This document shows, piece by piece, positions 10,651 through 22,380 of a stretch of DNA of 64,000 nucleotides (the first letter of the stretch is position 1; each line of letters opens with the position of its first letter). The notes beneath the pieces were generated by a model. That model saw only the letters and a program-made list of their open reading frames with translations. It was not told the DNA's origin and made no database searches. This DNA comes from Gnetum montanum (Eukaryota > Streptophyta > Gnetopsida > Gnetales > Gnetaceae). A program made the position numbers and the translations under genes. Location of the stretch: assembly GCA_015680685.1 (NCBI GenBank), contig MNCI01001825.1:152694-216693 (forward strand). The letters are read 5' to 3'.

Positions 10651-10661
10651 CCTTTATATAG
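10651..10661 (-). promoter_or_regulatory. TATA box of the antisense gene
   Basis: The minus strand reads CTATATAAAGG followed by a run of G, about 235 bp upstream of the exon 1 ATG and just upstream of the leader array. It is a textbook plant TATA match. It supports independent antisense transcription; no start site is proven. Confidence 0.65.
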
Positions 10662-10867
10662 TGCTCCGCCGTCGCTGCTGCTACCGCTTACGCCGCCGCC
10701 TCCCGGTTTGCTACTTTTTACCTTTTTTTACTTATTTTTCGCCAAAAATTTGCTCAAAAATAATAAAAAACTATATATATATTTAAAATAAAACAGAAAT
10801 TACTACATCCCGTTTCCCCTGTGAACCCCATTCTAGGCATTTACGTCGAACATTGCAGCGTGAGCTA

Positions 10868-11003
10868 CCACCCATGGCCCGGTATGGCCTTAAACTGCCA
10901 TTACGGCCCGGTACGGCCTTAAACTACCACATACGAACCCATTATAGCCCGGTAAGGCGTTAAACTACCACCCACGGCCCGGTATGGCCTTAAACTACCA
11001 TGC
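10868..11003 (+). repeat. Spacer array 2 (GGTATGGCCTTAAACTACCA units)
   Basis: Four units of about 30-36 bp with the core GGCCCGGTATGGCCTTAAAC. It is related to spacer array 1 and separates the antisense gene's promoter from pol. The ATG at 11000 lies in its last unit. The AT-rich tract at 10720-10867 holds nothing recognisable. Confidence 0.8.
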
Positions 11004-14000
11004 GTCCTGGTGTGACGATAATCCACCATCATGCATGTACACATAATCTAAAATTACCAAAGGACATAGAACGATACCCATTAGCTCATTCAGCTCTCTG
11101 TTCATTGGCACGAGCAAGCCTGATGGATCGCCAGCACTTAACTGAACCATTAATTATCGATGGACCATATGGCAAAATTGCAAGGGACATCAACATAAAC
11201 CTCATCCAATTAAGTTCATCAACGGACGACGCAGTCATAGCCTCAACACAGCAAACAACAGAAAACTATAAAGGTATGAAAAAATCCCTCAACATAGAAG
11301 CCAAAAATATCACTGAAGACCTGTTGACCGAAACCCCCATCACCATGCCCGATGGGGAAATCAAGATATTAAAATTAAGCACATTACTAAAACCGCAACT
11401 AGCCAAAAACATTGAAGACGTGCTTAGGGATAATATGAAAGCATTCGCTTGGTCTTACACGGACATGCTCGGACTAGATCCCTGAATTGTCCAGCACAAC
11501 ATTATCCTTGATCCGAAATTGAGATCGGTAAAACAAAAGGAACGAAAGGTTAAACCCGAAGTGGCATTGGCAGTTCGCAATGAGATCACCAAACTTTATC
11601 AGGCTGGTTTCATCCGGGCTGTTGATTACACTGAGTGGGTATCCAACATTGTCATTGTTTCGAAGAAGAACAGAAGAATTCGCTTATGCATTGACTTCCG
11701 GGATTTAAATGTTGCAACCATAAAAGATGATTTTCCTCTACCCAGCATCGATCAACTTGTTGAATCAACCGCTGGGCACGCACTATTATCTTTTATGGAC
11801 GGCTTCTCAGGATATAATCAAATACGCATCAACCCGGAGCATCAGCTTCGAACAACCTTTATGACATCATGGGGAACCTTTTGTTACACAATGATGCCCT
11901 TCGGTCTCAAGAACGCTGGGGCCACGTATCAAAGAGCGATGACATTCATCTTTAGTAATTACATGTTACACTCGCTCAACGACTATGTAGACGAGATTGT
12001 GGTTAAGTCAAAAACATCAGAACAACATGTACAAGACCTTGACCTGGTATTAAAACGTTGTTTAAAGTATGAATTGAGACTCAACCCAAAGAAATGTGTC
12101 TTCGACGTCAAGACAGGAAAAATGCTTGGATTTATAGCCTCAGAAACAAGGATACAAGTAGACCCCGAGAAGGTTAAGGTCATAATAAACCTAAAACCAC
12201 TAGGCAACCTTACCGAACTTTGAGGTCTACAAGGTAGATTACAGTTTATCAGGCGCTTCATAGAAAAACTAACAGAAAAACTAAAACCTATGAACCACCT
12301 GTTACGTAAGAACGTCCATTTTGAATGGACTCTATAGTGTCAAGAAGCATTCGATAACATTAAAATGGCACTTGCCCGATTACCCATGGTTTACCCACCT
12401 CAAAACGATAAATCGTTTTACATCTACCTCGCTACTTCAGATTCATCAATCGTGTCTATGCTTTACTAGAAACAAGATGGCGGAACCGAAGTCCCTGTAT
12501 ATTACTTAAGCCATGCATTAGTTCCCCATGAGAAAAAGTATAACGACGTGGAGAGATCCTATTTAGCTTTGGTCTTTTCTTTGAGAAAATGGTGACATTA
12601 CCTCTTCCGTAACCAAGTTAATATAATTTGCAAAGATAATGTGCTCAGGGCCATCACGGGAAACATTTACGAAATGAGTCGAATAGCTCGCTGGAAAGCC
12701 ATGATAGCTGAATTTGACCTGCACTAGATAGCGCAATCATCAGTTAAAGGTCAAGCCATAGCAACTCAAATGGCCACGTCACCAACGCACGATCAAGCGA
12801 TAATAGAGCCAGAATTCCCGGATGAGAATATAAGCGCAATAGACATAGTGCCCAACGACTACAATGCCATTCTAAACTTTGATGGAGCATTCACCTCTCG
12901 AGGGGGAAGTGCAGCCACTGTCATCACCTATTCCTCCAGGGAAATCCGACCCTTTGCTTATCGTTTTAACTTTTATTGTACCAACAACATAGCAGAGTAC
13001 GAAGGTCTCCTTAGAGGTCTCGCGGCAGCACTGGCTTCAGACATCACATGGCTTGTGGTCAGAGGAGACTCACAACTGGTTTTAAACTAGGTCATAGACA
13101 TCTATACATGTAAAGCCCAACACTTACAACCATATTGCGACTTGCCAAAACACTTGATGAAACGATTTGAAAACATCGATGTGCAACACGTCTCTAGAAA
13201 TGACAATACCATTGCAGATGCACTAGCCACCTTGGCATTAAACATATCGCCAGATATGTTCCATACATTACCAAGCTCTGTAACCAATTGTGCCAAACCA
13301 ATAACCGATACTCTGGACACGCTACCGATTGCATCTGTTAGTACAACATGCGCGATAGAATGGTATGATGACATAAAAGAATACCTTCTACACGGCGAAA
13401 CACCACGACATCTAACAAATGCACAAAAGGATGCAGTATGAAAACATTCTAAGCAGTATGCCCTGGTAGGGGACATATTATGTTGTAGATCTTACGAAGG
13501 CATATTGCTAACATGCGTTGGTAGTACCGATGCCCAAACCATTGTCGAACAAGTACATGATGGCCTATGCGGAGGACACATAGTGCCAAAAGCCATGGCA
13601 ACAAAAATAAGACGCTTAGGCTACTATTGGCCACACATGGAATATGACTGTCTCTCCAAGGCTAAGACATGTAGTACTTGCCAAAAACATAGCAATCTAA
13701 TCCATGTCCCACCAAATGAGTTGCATACGGCGCAAATCATGTGGTCCTTTCAAAAGTGGGGATTGGACGTCATCGGCCCAATAACACCCTCATCTTCTAT
13801 AGGGCATAGTTTTATTATAACCGCAACAGAATATTTCATGAAGTGGGTAGAATCTGCTCCCCTTCGCAAAACTACATCTAAACACGTGTGCAATTTCATT
13901 CTCGAAAATATTGTAACTCGCTTTGGCATTCCCATGACAATCATCACTGACAACGGGCCACAATTTAGCAGTTCCGAGACCAAAACCTTTTGTGACAGCC

Positions 14001-14599
14001 TAGGGATCAAACACTCGTTTTCATCCCCTTACTATCCTCAGAGCAATGGGCAAGCAGAGGCAACGAACAAAATGATTATTGCAATACTTAAGAGGATGCT
14101 TACCCAAAGCAAGAGAAAGTGGCACGAGCAATTGGTATACACGTTGTGGGCATACTATACTACACATCGGACTTCAATAGGTAAAACACCATATAGTCTT
14201 GTCTATGGTTTAGAAGCTGTTTTACCTCTGGAGTTGCAGGTACCATCTTTAAGGATCACACTTTTTGGACTCCTCGATGACGAGCAAAACAATGATCTGC
14301 GCACCATCGACCTGGGCTCGGTGGAGGAGGAACGTATACGTGCACTCGATCAGATCGAATGGTATCAAAAACAACAACAGAAATGACATCGGCATGACAT
14401 CCATAAGCGCCCCATCAAAGAAGGTGACCTTGTACTTAAGGCAATTCGGTAACACCCAGACAAATTCTCAGCCAACTGGGAAGGGCCTTACTTGATCACC
14501 AAAGCATTTGACAACAGAGCATTTAAGCTAGCTGATATGGAAGGGAATAAGCTTTCCAATCCAACCAATCACTTGTTCCTGAAACCGTTCTACATTTGA
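11000..14599 (+). pseudogene. pol: pol of the Tat element: RT, RNase H, second RNase H, integrase
   Basis: One frame of 3.6 kb without frameshift, broken by ten stops (11483, 12221, 12335, 12467, 12593, 12725, 13088, 13439, 14384, 14450). RT lies at about 11550-12200 with LCIDFRDLN, MPFGLKNAGATYQRAM and a catalytic motif that reads YVDE instead of YVDD. A gypsy RNase H (FYIYLATSDSS to HEKKYNDVERSYLALVF) is at about 12410-12600. A second RNase H of archaeal type (LNFDGAFTS, TNNIAEYEG, GDSQLV) is at about 12870-13085. Integrase starts near 13550 with its zinc-binding segment (GGH ... CSTCQKH). Its D-D-E residues are present in LDVIGP, ITDNGPQF and NGQAEATN, and a GPY/F-type end (WEGPYLI) follows near 14480. 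The true N terminus is unclear; the ATG at 11000 lies in a repeat. Confidence 0.88.
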
Positions 14600-14619
14600 G
14601 TACAAGCTCAGGTACGTGC

Positions 14620-14960
14620 GAGTCTTGGGATCACGACTATAAACTGATACCACAAAATAGTCCGGGATTATGACTTAAAATTGATACCACAGCTCGTCCC
14701 GGCATCATGACGATAAACTGATACCACACTGTGTCCATAATGATGGTAAACTAGCGCCCGTCCGGCATGACAGTAAACTGCCATAGTCACACTCGCCAGA
14801 GTCCGCTAAGACTATAAACTAGTTTACCTCTTTATGGTCCGCTAAGACTAGAAACTGGCAATGCAACGTCCACCACGACACTAAACGGGCAATGTCCAAC
14901 GGGTTATGACATAAAACTAACCCATGATAGTTTTCCAAGACTATAAACTGGTAAGTTCAT
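14620..14960 (+). repeat. Spacer array 3 (GATAAACTGATACCAC / GACTATAAACT units)
   Basis: About ten degenerate units of 27-35 bp with the core (G)TCCGGCATGACNATAAACTG. It follows the pol stop and is related to arrays 1 and 2. Confidence 0.75.
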
Positions 14961-15947
14961 CTCTAGTTCGCCAATCCGCTGCCACATCCAAACTTCATCA
15001 CTGCATCGCTCGCCATCAGACGATCCTACCAACGCTGATGCCATTCGTATACAGTACCTGAAATCTCCTTCAGCATCTTTGTTCCATCTGTAGCTGTGTA
15101 AGTCTAAGCTCGCTTATTCACTCATGGTTTTCTTGTGTCCTTGGAGTTATGTTTACAGGATGACACCTAGAGGTTTTTGCATAAGAATGCATTTCGTCGC
15201 AAGCAGCAAGGTGGAACAATGTTCACAACATACATGTCAAGACTAAATCAAACCATTCGTTAGTACATCCCCATCTCCCGATACACTTTCTATCTATTCA
15301 CTGACACACTCTACTCAGCTATACCTTTGATACGCTAGTACATTCAAAAGTTTGAGCACGCTGTTGCATACTGTAACACTTTAAAGCGGTTGCGACACAC
15401 AACATAGAACTTGAGCACGAGTACAACATCAAAACAAAACTTCTTCTTCCAAAAAAAAACCAAGTACTCATGTCAAAACAGTCAAAAAAAATCCAGCTGC
15501 ATGGCTTTGGCTCTCCGCCAATAGGTTCCCCTAAATAAGGGGCCTTGTTCCTCCAAAGAATGCAACACATCATCACGTGGCTTTGGCCTTGCCAACAAGT
15601 CCTCTTGGATACTAAACAAGAGTCTTGTTCCATCAAAGAACGCACATTGCATGTTTGGATTCTGAGTCTACTAAATAATGGCTATTGACCAGGATCAACA
15701 TGACACACACCAGAGCATCCCCTTCACCAAGCACAATCCATTGGGCAGTTACTAGTCCCCACAATCCCCATTCTCCTACTAGTTACAAATTTCACTTTCC
15801 CAATCCCATGTACTACCGAACACGGTGCGATGACATCTAGTCAAGTGGCAATGGACAAAGTCTCTATCGAGTTGCTTGTGGTGTTTTGCACTTATTTATC
15901 GACGCTTTTTGGGTCGATTCCTCCAAACGTCAACAAAGAGGGGCCAA
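14961..15947 (+). other. Untranslated region between pol and 3' LTR
   Basis: No coding frame, repeat array or recognisable gene. The minus frame 15319-15645 has no family features. A short purine run, AAAGAGGGG (15935-15943), is the best candidate for the polypurine tract. Confidence 0.45.
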
Positions 15948-16087
15948 TGAAACACCACAAAATTTTGAGCTTAGTACTGTTCCAACATCAAGTAGGTCTC
16001 TGGGACCCACAGACGACCACAGCTACATCTGGTGTCACATTTGACAACTTCGGAGATCAGATGCTTAATTTTCACTAAGTATGTAGT

Positions 16088-16520
16088 CCCAGCGTATACA
16101 CCTAGCGTATACACCCAAGTGTACATTCCTAGCGTATACGCTCAAATTCTCAGCGTATACGCCCAACATGTACACTTAAGTTCACAGCGTATACGCCTAG
16201 CATACACGCCCAGCATATATGCCTCACATGTACGCCCAGCAGGTATAACAGATGCATACGCCCAGCAATAAGATCCTTAGAGATAGCATGGAAACAGCAC
16301 TGCAGAGCAAGATTTGACACAAGGCAGCAACCATCAGTGTATGCACCCCAGCGTATACACCCAACACATCAGCGTCTATGCCCCAACGTATATGCCCAGC
16401 ATCCACCAGCATATACGCCAGCGTCCACGACATCTACGCCTAAGTTCGCATACACCCAGCACATCCAGCGTATATGCCCATAGTTTACGCTCGCCAGACA
16501 CAGTGTATACGCACACCAAA
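16088..16520 (+). repeat. U3 array of GCGTATACGC palindromes
   Basis: More than fifteen copies and near-copies of CAGCGTATACGCC, with perfect GCGTATACGC at 16132, 16153 and 16187. It lies directly upstream of the LTR TATA box (16611-16618), where regulatory sites of U3 are expected. Confidence 0.85.
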
Positions 16521-16610
16521 TGTAACATACTGTACACTTGTAAATTTTATGCTTTTGCACCCAGTCAATGCGCCACGTGTCGTCCAACCTGAGTCTGCCG
16601 TCAAAACTTG

Positions 16611-16618
16611 TATAAAAA
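16611..16618 (+). promoter_or_regulatory. LTR TATA box (3' copy)
   Basis: TATAAAAA, the partner of 25-32, about 90 bp downstream of the palindrome array. Confidence 0.65.
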
Positions 16619-17204
16619 CCCTAATTTTTCACAAGAACAGGGTCGGTTGGCAAAATTCCCAGAGCACACCAGAGAGCAAAGAAGCTGTGAACTAGAGCAC
16701 AAAACCTTTTACACTGGACAATCCTGTACGTTGAGCATACAGCCTCTACGCTGTGCTTACAGTGTGAACTAGCCACAATCATCCTTGCATCCACCGGGGC
16801 TTTTTGTCCGCCTTGTGTTCTAGTGACAACTGCGTTAGACCGGTGCATTGTACTTTCATTCTATAATGCCATTGTTACATTTTCTTCCCAAAATCATTTA
16901 TAGTTTGCATTAATTGTTGCATGTATTCTATTTTCGCTCGTTTACGTTACGCTCTGTTTGCATCAGTTACACTGTTTACGCTCTGATTTACGCCTGTTAC
17001 GTCGTTTACGTATAACCCAGCGTATAGCACTTCGGTGTACGTTCGGGGAAATCCTTGTCTGATCTGTGTGCGGACCACCCAAGGTACTCTACCTTTGTTC
17101 ATTCCAGCTCGCCCTCAAGCGAAGGTAGGGTCTTCTGTGCACATCTTGCGATCCCACGGTCTCTGTTTCCTTCCAACCGGAGATCGACGATTTCGGACGG
17201 TACA

Positions 17205-17652
17205 CTGTTGAAGTAGGTTCACCACCCTCAATTTCACTCAAGACATGTGAAGTGTTATGGGACCATTTACCCTTCAAGGATCTATGGTATCTCTCTTGTT
17301 GCAAGTCCCTTTGATGTTGTGCTTCTATGGGATGATATTCCCTTGTGTCATGATTGCATGCAATGTATTCCATGTATAAAAGTGGCATGCTTATTCGTGT
17401 GAGAGCACAAAGGAGCATGTTGGGGACTGATCGGTCTGGAGGCAACACTATGTTACCCTCCAAGTCTCTCTAATGTAGTTGTTCATCTTAGTGGAGAATA
17501 AAGGTGAAATCAAGTACATACTCATCGTGATGAGTATATACCAACCAAAACTGTTAAGGAATTGGCGGATCTTGGTTACGTCTATTATGCCGCCGACTGC
17601 TTCTTGTGTTAGTCCTAGGTGGTGAAGTGCTCTTATGTGAAGAAGAAGACAT
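17205..17652 (-). pseudogene. gag: gag N-terminal fragment of element G
   Basis: From the ATG at 17652 (MSSSSHKSTSPPRTNTRSSR) a frame with a few stops can be followed. It reaches a conserved block, LDFTFILH then RDLEGNIVLPPDRS. The block is recognisable in gag of elements B (about 29640-29760) and F (about 24190-24260). The fragment ends at the border with the Tat element. Confidence 0.65.
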
Positions 17653-17777
17653 TTTGTCTTGTTCGGTGTGCAATGTACTATTGGCTTATCTTTATTTGAT
17701 TAACCCTAAGGATTTGTTCTAGCATTCCAATGATATGAATGATTTCCTATGTTCTATGCAGCACACAAACAACTAAG

Positions 17778-17796
17778 TCCCTAGCAACGGTGCCAA
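17778..17796 (-). other. Primer-binding site of element G (tRNA-Asp type)
   Basis: The minus strand reads TTGGCACCGTTGCTAGGGA right after the LTR. It is a close match to the Athila primer site TGGCGCCGTTGCCGGGGA, which pairs with tRNA-Asp. Confidence 0.8.
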
Positions 17797-18576
17797 TGAT
17801 GAGTGGCGAGGTACCCCTACACTCAACCATACGAATACAAGCGTTTCATGTACGGTCTGGTCGAACTCCAAGGACTAAGTGCTTATGTGCCCTAATGGAA
17901 CGCTTAGGGTTAATCAATCATTACCTTTCCAAACTTAGTTGTATTGTCATGGTTGTATGGTTAAGTAAGCTTGAGGTACATGATTTTTATAACTTTTATC
18001 TTTTTGATGTCTTATGCTAATAAGGGAAAGGGAAAGAGAACTAAGTGACTAACTTACATTAACTATTCATTAACTAGGTTCTAATTGTCCTAACACCAGT
18101 ATCCGTTCCCACTTTCCGTACACATCCTGAACTAGTGCAATGCTGTTGGGATTACCAAACGCTAATCATTACTGGGTTACCAAGCGCTACATGCATGCTC
18201 GAAGTAGTCGTACTGAGTGTACTTAACTAAGAGGGTCAAGGGTTGAGAGAGAAATTAATTAACTAGGAAGGTGTTAAACATTCAACAATAATTAATCACT
18301 AATTAGCTTAATCTGTATGCTGCAAGGTTTATCATAAAGTTCATCTTTATTGCTGTACACAAATGTGTGCTCAGGTACAAATTGCTCGAATAAAGATTCG
18401 TTCACTCTATGACTCCTACTATGGGCACACAGAAATTATTCTAACTCTAGAATGATAAAACTGCAAGAGTTTGGCTAATGGTCTAAGTCTTACTACTGGG
18501 AAAAAAGGGTGCCACCTCTTATTTATATAATATGAGGCACAATGCGATATCGCGTACGTGATATTGCGACTCATCA
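17797..18576 (-). repeat. 5' LTR of element G
   Basis: 780 bp. On the + strand it begins TGATGAGTGGCGAGG and ends GCGACTCATCA. It contains the decayed palindrome GCGATATCGCGTACGTGATA (18544-18563) and a TATA region on the minus strand near 18530. Confidence 0.85.
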
Positions 18577-20059
18577 GCTTTCTTATCAAATAGAGGAATG
18601 GAAGTGTTGGTTTTTTTTTTAACTTTTTCTCTTTAAATCTTCTTTGAATCTCTAAAAAGAGTATATGAGCAATGTTTTCTTGAAATCTTCCCTTTAAAAG
18701 AACAATTCTTGTGGTAGCATAGGTAGTATCATGTTCAATTGCTTAATGTAAAATATGTGATAGTTGTTGATGTTAAAATAAATCTTCTCTACAATCAATA
18801 ATTCACTAAATTACTTATCTTTGATTCCATATGCTCTTTCTGATATAATATTTCTTACATTAGTGTCAAATCTAGTAGAAATTTGGAAAATTTTGACATC
18901 AATATTTGGTAGACTTGGTACTTTTGTAATGGCTTCTACTGAATTTAGGCATTATAACTCCAATTTTCACTATATCATCCTCTTATTTATTCTTCCAGAA
19001 TGATAGATTTCTTCGAGGTACAAGTCACCATTTGTGGAAAGTGTTGGTCAAAATGGTTATACTTGTAATTGTTCTCTTCTACTAGGACAACCTCTAGAAA
19101 TGGATCAAAATTTAAGTCCACAATAACGGTGGACATTATTGATTTTTTACTAATGGTCATAAAATAGTCCTTTGAAAGTATGAATTTTCTACTAAGTTTA
19201 GGAGTTGGAAACGGTTTTGTAGCTTTTGCCTATGCAAATTGACCTATTTGGGGTGTTGGTTGCTAGATTAAGAATGACTACTCTTCTTGCTCTTCTACTT
19301 AAGATTGGTTTTCTCCTCTTCCTATGCCTCTTTGACCATTGGTTCCTTTATCGTATAGTGTTATTGGTCCTTCGACTTCAAGAATTCTTTTTGAAGACAT
19401 GTGAAATCATTAATAGAGTTATCTTATTTTCAAAAATTCTAAAAAAATTCCTAATCTTTTATAATCCTTCTTTGATTTTTGGGTTTTGACCAAGATTTCA
19501 AATAATGATCAATTTTATTTTGAATCATGATTGTAGTGTTTAAAAATTTATTAATGTATAAAAAGTCCCAATTTGAGTTTGAAAAAAATTAGAAAAATTA
19601 GGAAAAACTTAATCCTTTCTAGGATTTTAGAGTTATGAATTTTTTTTTTACTTTTTCAAATTCACTTATACGTTTTGCCCCAATTAGAAATTACAATCAA
19701 GATTGCTTAATTTATTATCAACAATTTCAAAATGTGCAATAACATTCTCAAGAGATGCAAGTTTTGATTTTACAACATTGATTAAATAAAAAAAAGATGT
19801 ATTTGAGCTAAAAAATATTATAAGATTTTATCAAATTAAACATGAGATCATTAGGTTCATACCCTTCTTCTTGATCAAGCTATTTCTAGTGTTTAGCAAA
19901 AATAACACTCCTCCATGACATAAAAGCTCATTCTAGAGACTCAAGAATTCTAAAATGGCTTTAATTAGATGTGTAATATAGAAGTTATAAAACTCTAAAG
20001 TCTTTCTAGCTTTGAAACAACATGAACTTCCTAGTTGTTTTGGCTGAAAATAAAAAAAA

Positions 20060-20165
20060 TTCCTAATGGTCATGGGTATATAGGATATATCATATTAACG
20101 ATATCATAGTTGCAACATTGTAGTCGATGTAACATCACCTTTAAAAATTTTAAAATTTTCACTTA
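20060..20165 (-). promoter_or_regulatory. Internal promoter-like module of element H
   Basis: On the minus strand, ACATCG- and ATATCGTTAAT-type motifs are followed by a TATA-like CTATATACC (about 20087-20075). The arrangement matches the modules at 48697-48830 (B) and 57200-57275 (E). Confidence 0.45.
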
Positions 20166-21329
20166 AATTTTGAAAAAAAAGGGATAAATTATGATGTTTA
20201 GAAGGTCTTCAAGCTGTTTGAAGGATATCTAGTGAAAGAATGATGCTTACAGATGGTTTTATTACCCTTGGATGGCAAAGCATGATGAAAAATAAGGTTT
20301 TTGGACAAGGAAAAGTATTCTTATAAAAATTTTCTTTACACTCCTACAAGAAAACCTCCACAAGCTAAGTGTTAAAATACTTAGCATGTAGTTGTAAATA
20401 ATCTTTGGTTTAATATAACCTTTGCTTAAACTAATGACAATGATACAATAGGGCATAAATCTCCAATTGAATATGGACTTAACCCTACATAGCATGAACC
20501 AGGAATAGCATAGGGATGATAAAAGAATGTATGAATTAAATGTTGAAAAATGATTAAGTATTCATTGTTGGAAAAATGACTAAGTATAAAATGCTAAAAA
20601 TAAACTATGAGAGATAGAATAAAATTCAAAGTATAAAACATTAGTAAAAGAGCATAAAATATCAAATATGAGATACTATGATATGGGGGAAGGGCTTAAG
20701 TTTCCTTACCAAATAAGAAAAATTCTTTATTGCTAAGAAAAATAAGCATTTGGCTCTTAAGGAGGTTTAAATTTCATGTTTTGAAGTGAAAATGTAAGTG
20801 AGGTAAAATTGACCAAAAAAAGAGAGAGCCTAATTCATGAGTAAATATAGGTTTGGAGAGTGGAATTAAACCTCTAATGGATGAGGATATGAATGGAGAA
20901 GTCTAAGGAGTAGTCCAAAATGAATTCCAAGTCAAAACATGGCTATTTTAGGTAAGTATCTTGTCATTGACATTAGAGCTAAAAAACTTCTAACTTTGGA
21001 AAGTAATGTTGAAGCTTGAAAAGTTCTAAGTCTAGATTGTTGATGCATCAACATTGGTACTAGAGCCTAGTGGCCATTGAGGACATGAGTGATGTTAGAA
21101 GGTCCACTACATGCATTCTTGATTTCTTAAAATCTAAAAAGTGCTCAAGATCTTAGGAAATCAGCCCCAAAATATGGATTTTGATGCCATATTTATATTG
21201 TTAGGTTTCTAATTCTGAGCTTGAAGCTAAGCGAAATTCATTAGAAGTTAGTCTAGAATTCATTCCTGGAAAGTTTAACCATGCAAATTAGGTCACATGG
21301 ATCATGATACTAGTACTTAGTTAAATTTT

Positions 21330-22380
21330 TCAGTTTTTCTGAGTTTCATGTTTCAAGAATCCAAGACCTCATTTGATGCTCAAATTGATGGTAGATGATG
21401 TTGAGACAATGCCAAGGTGATTTTGAAGCTAGGAGATGATGTTGGATGCTAATTAGAAGTATCAAGGATTACATTTTATAGGTCCCAAAATTAGAGACAC
21501 TAATGCTGATATTAATGTTAGTGTTAGGGTGACCTGCACTTTGATAGTTTTTCTCAAGTTGCATTTTTGAGCCTCCATGACCTCGTTTGATGCATGAATT
21601 GGTGTTAAATGCTTTTAAAATGATGCTGAGAAGCCCATGAGACCAAGTGATGCTATTGTATGTAGATTTGTAAGCTAGTTGAGGGTGAAATGTGGGTCCC
21701 TCATGTGCTAATGCTAAAGTTTATGTTGGCGTTAGCATCAACATTAATGGTAATTAGCCAAATTTTTTCTACTTTGTCCATGTTAAAGTTTTAGAATTTT
21801 GAGACCCTATTTGATGCTTGGACTAACACCAAATGCTACTAAGATTATCCTAAGAAGCTCAAGAAGCTAAGAAGAGGTGTTAAATGATGTTTAGAAAGGT
21901 TGATGCTAGCATCATGATCAAAATCAGTTGCGGAGTGAGAAAATTTTCCAAGGTTTTCTAGGTTGATAATTCTAACTTTCATGATGCTTAAACTAATACT
22001 AAAATGATTTTTAATGATGTTTTTTGGATGCCAAGAAGCCTATGGACCTACCGAATGCTACAAAATCTCAAAACTAAAGTCCTTGTGTAGTGTTAAGACA
22101 GACACAAAAATACTAACATTAGCATCCACATCACCTAAATAAGTTAGAAAAACTTTTAATCCTAACTACCAAGATTACTTTTGAACCTATTGAAGCTATT
22201 GTCCAAGATGCTAAAATTGATGTTAACTAGTGCTCACAGAACCCTAAAAGCCAAGATGTACATCAAATTATAGGTGAGATGAGTCCTAAAGGTTCTAAAA
22301 ACCATGATGTCACTACTAACACTAATGTTAGCATCAATGTCAATACTAGACGTAGAAAAATTCATGTCTAAGTCCTAGGG
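21330..22380. repeat. Degenerate tandem repeat, period about 200-240 bp
   Basis: About five diverged units. Each carries a 'CCTCATTTGATGCTCAAAT' type block, then 'AAGAAGC(T/C)C', then 'ACTAATGTTAGCATCAATGT'. Block starts are near 21366, 21588, 21808, 21978 and 22190. No coding frame. It looks like an old expansion inside element H. Confidence 0.6.

Larger units (their letters stand above)
1..17204 (+). mobile_element. Tat-lineage Ty3/gypsy LTR retrotransposon with an antisense gene
   Basis: A near-complete element whose 5' end is cut by the window edge. Order: LTR, primer site, leader array, gag-protease, spacer array, antisense gene, spacer array, pol, spacer array, 3' LTR. It is assigned to Tat because pol carries two RNase H domains: a gypsy-type one with YLA in place of the usual TDAS, then a second, archaeal-type one with the motif TNNIAEYEG. 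The two LTR copies match from base 1 (partner near 16591) to their CA ends at 416 and 17204. gag-pro and pol each stay in one frame over 3.6-4.1 kb but carry about ten stops each, so this copy is dead although not scrambled. The right end cuts into Athila-like element G, so this element is the younger of the two. Confidence 0.9.
15948..17204 (+). repeat. 3' LTR of the Tat element (left border uncertain)
   Basis: The right border is firm: it ends ...CGGTACA, matching the 5' copy at 416. The left border is proposed at the TG following the purine run near 15940; the 5' copy is cut by the window, so it cannot be checked. U3 holds the palindrome array, then TATAAAAA at 16611. U5 contains more TTTACG motifs (16945-17020) that are missing from the 5' copy because of the N there. 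Confidence 0.65.
17205..18576 (-). mobile_element. Athila-like element G, 5' end only
   Basis: Reads on the minus strand from LTR (18576-17797) through primer site into the start of gag, and is then cut by the Tat element at 17204/17205. The LTR type is the same as in elements A, C and D (begins TGAT, ends ATCA), with a decayed GATATCGCGTAC palindrome next to its outer end. Confidence 0.8.

Noticed and set aside
15319-15645. 108-codon minus-strand frame near the 3' LTR
   Set aside because: No homology blocks, splice signals or promoter; it lies in untranslated DNA of the element.
17089-17463. 124-codon minus-strand frame taken as one gene
   Set aside because: It spans the junction of element G gag and the Tat LTR; only the part above 17205 is gag.
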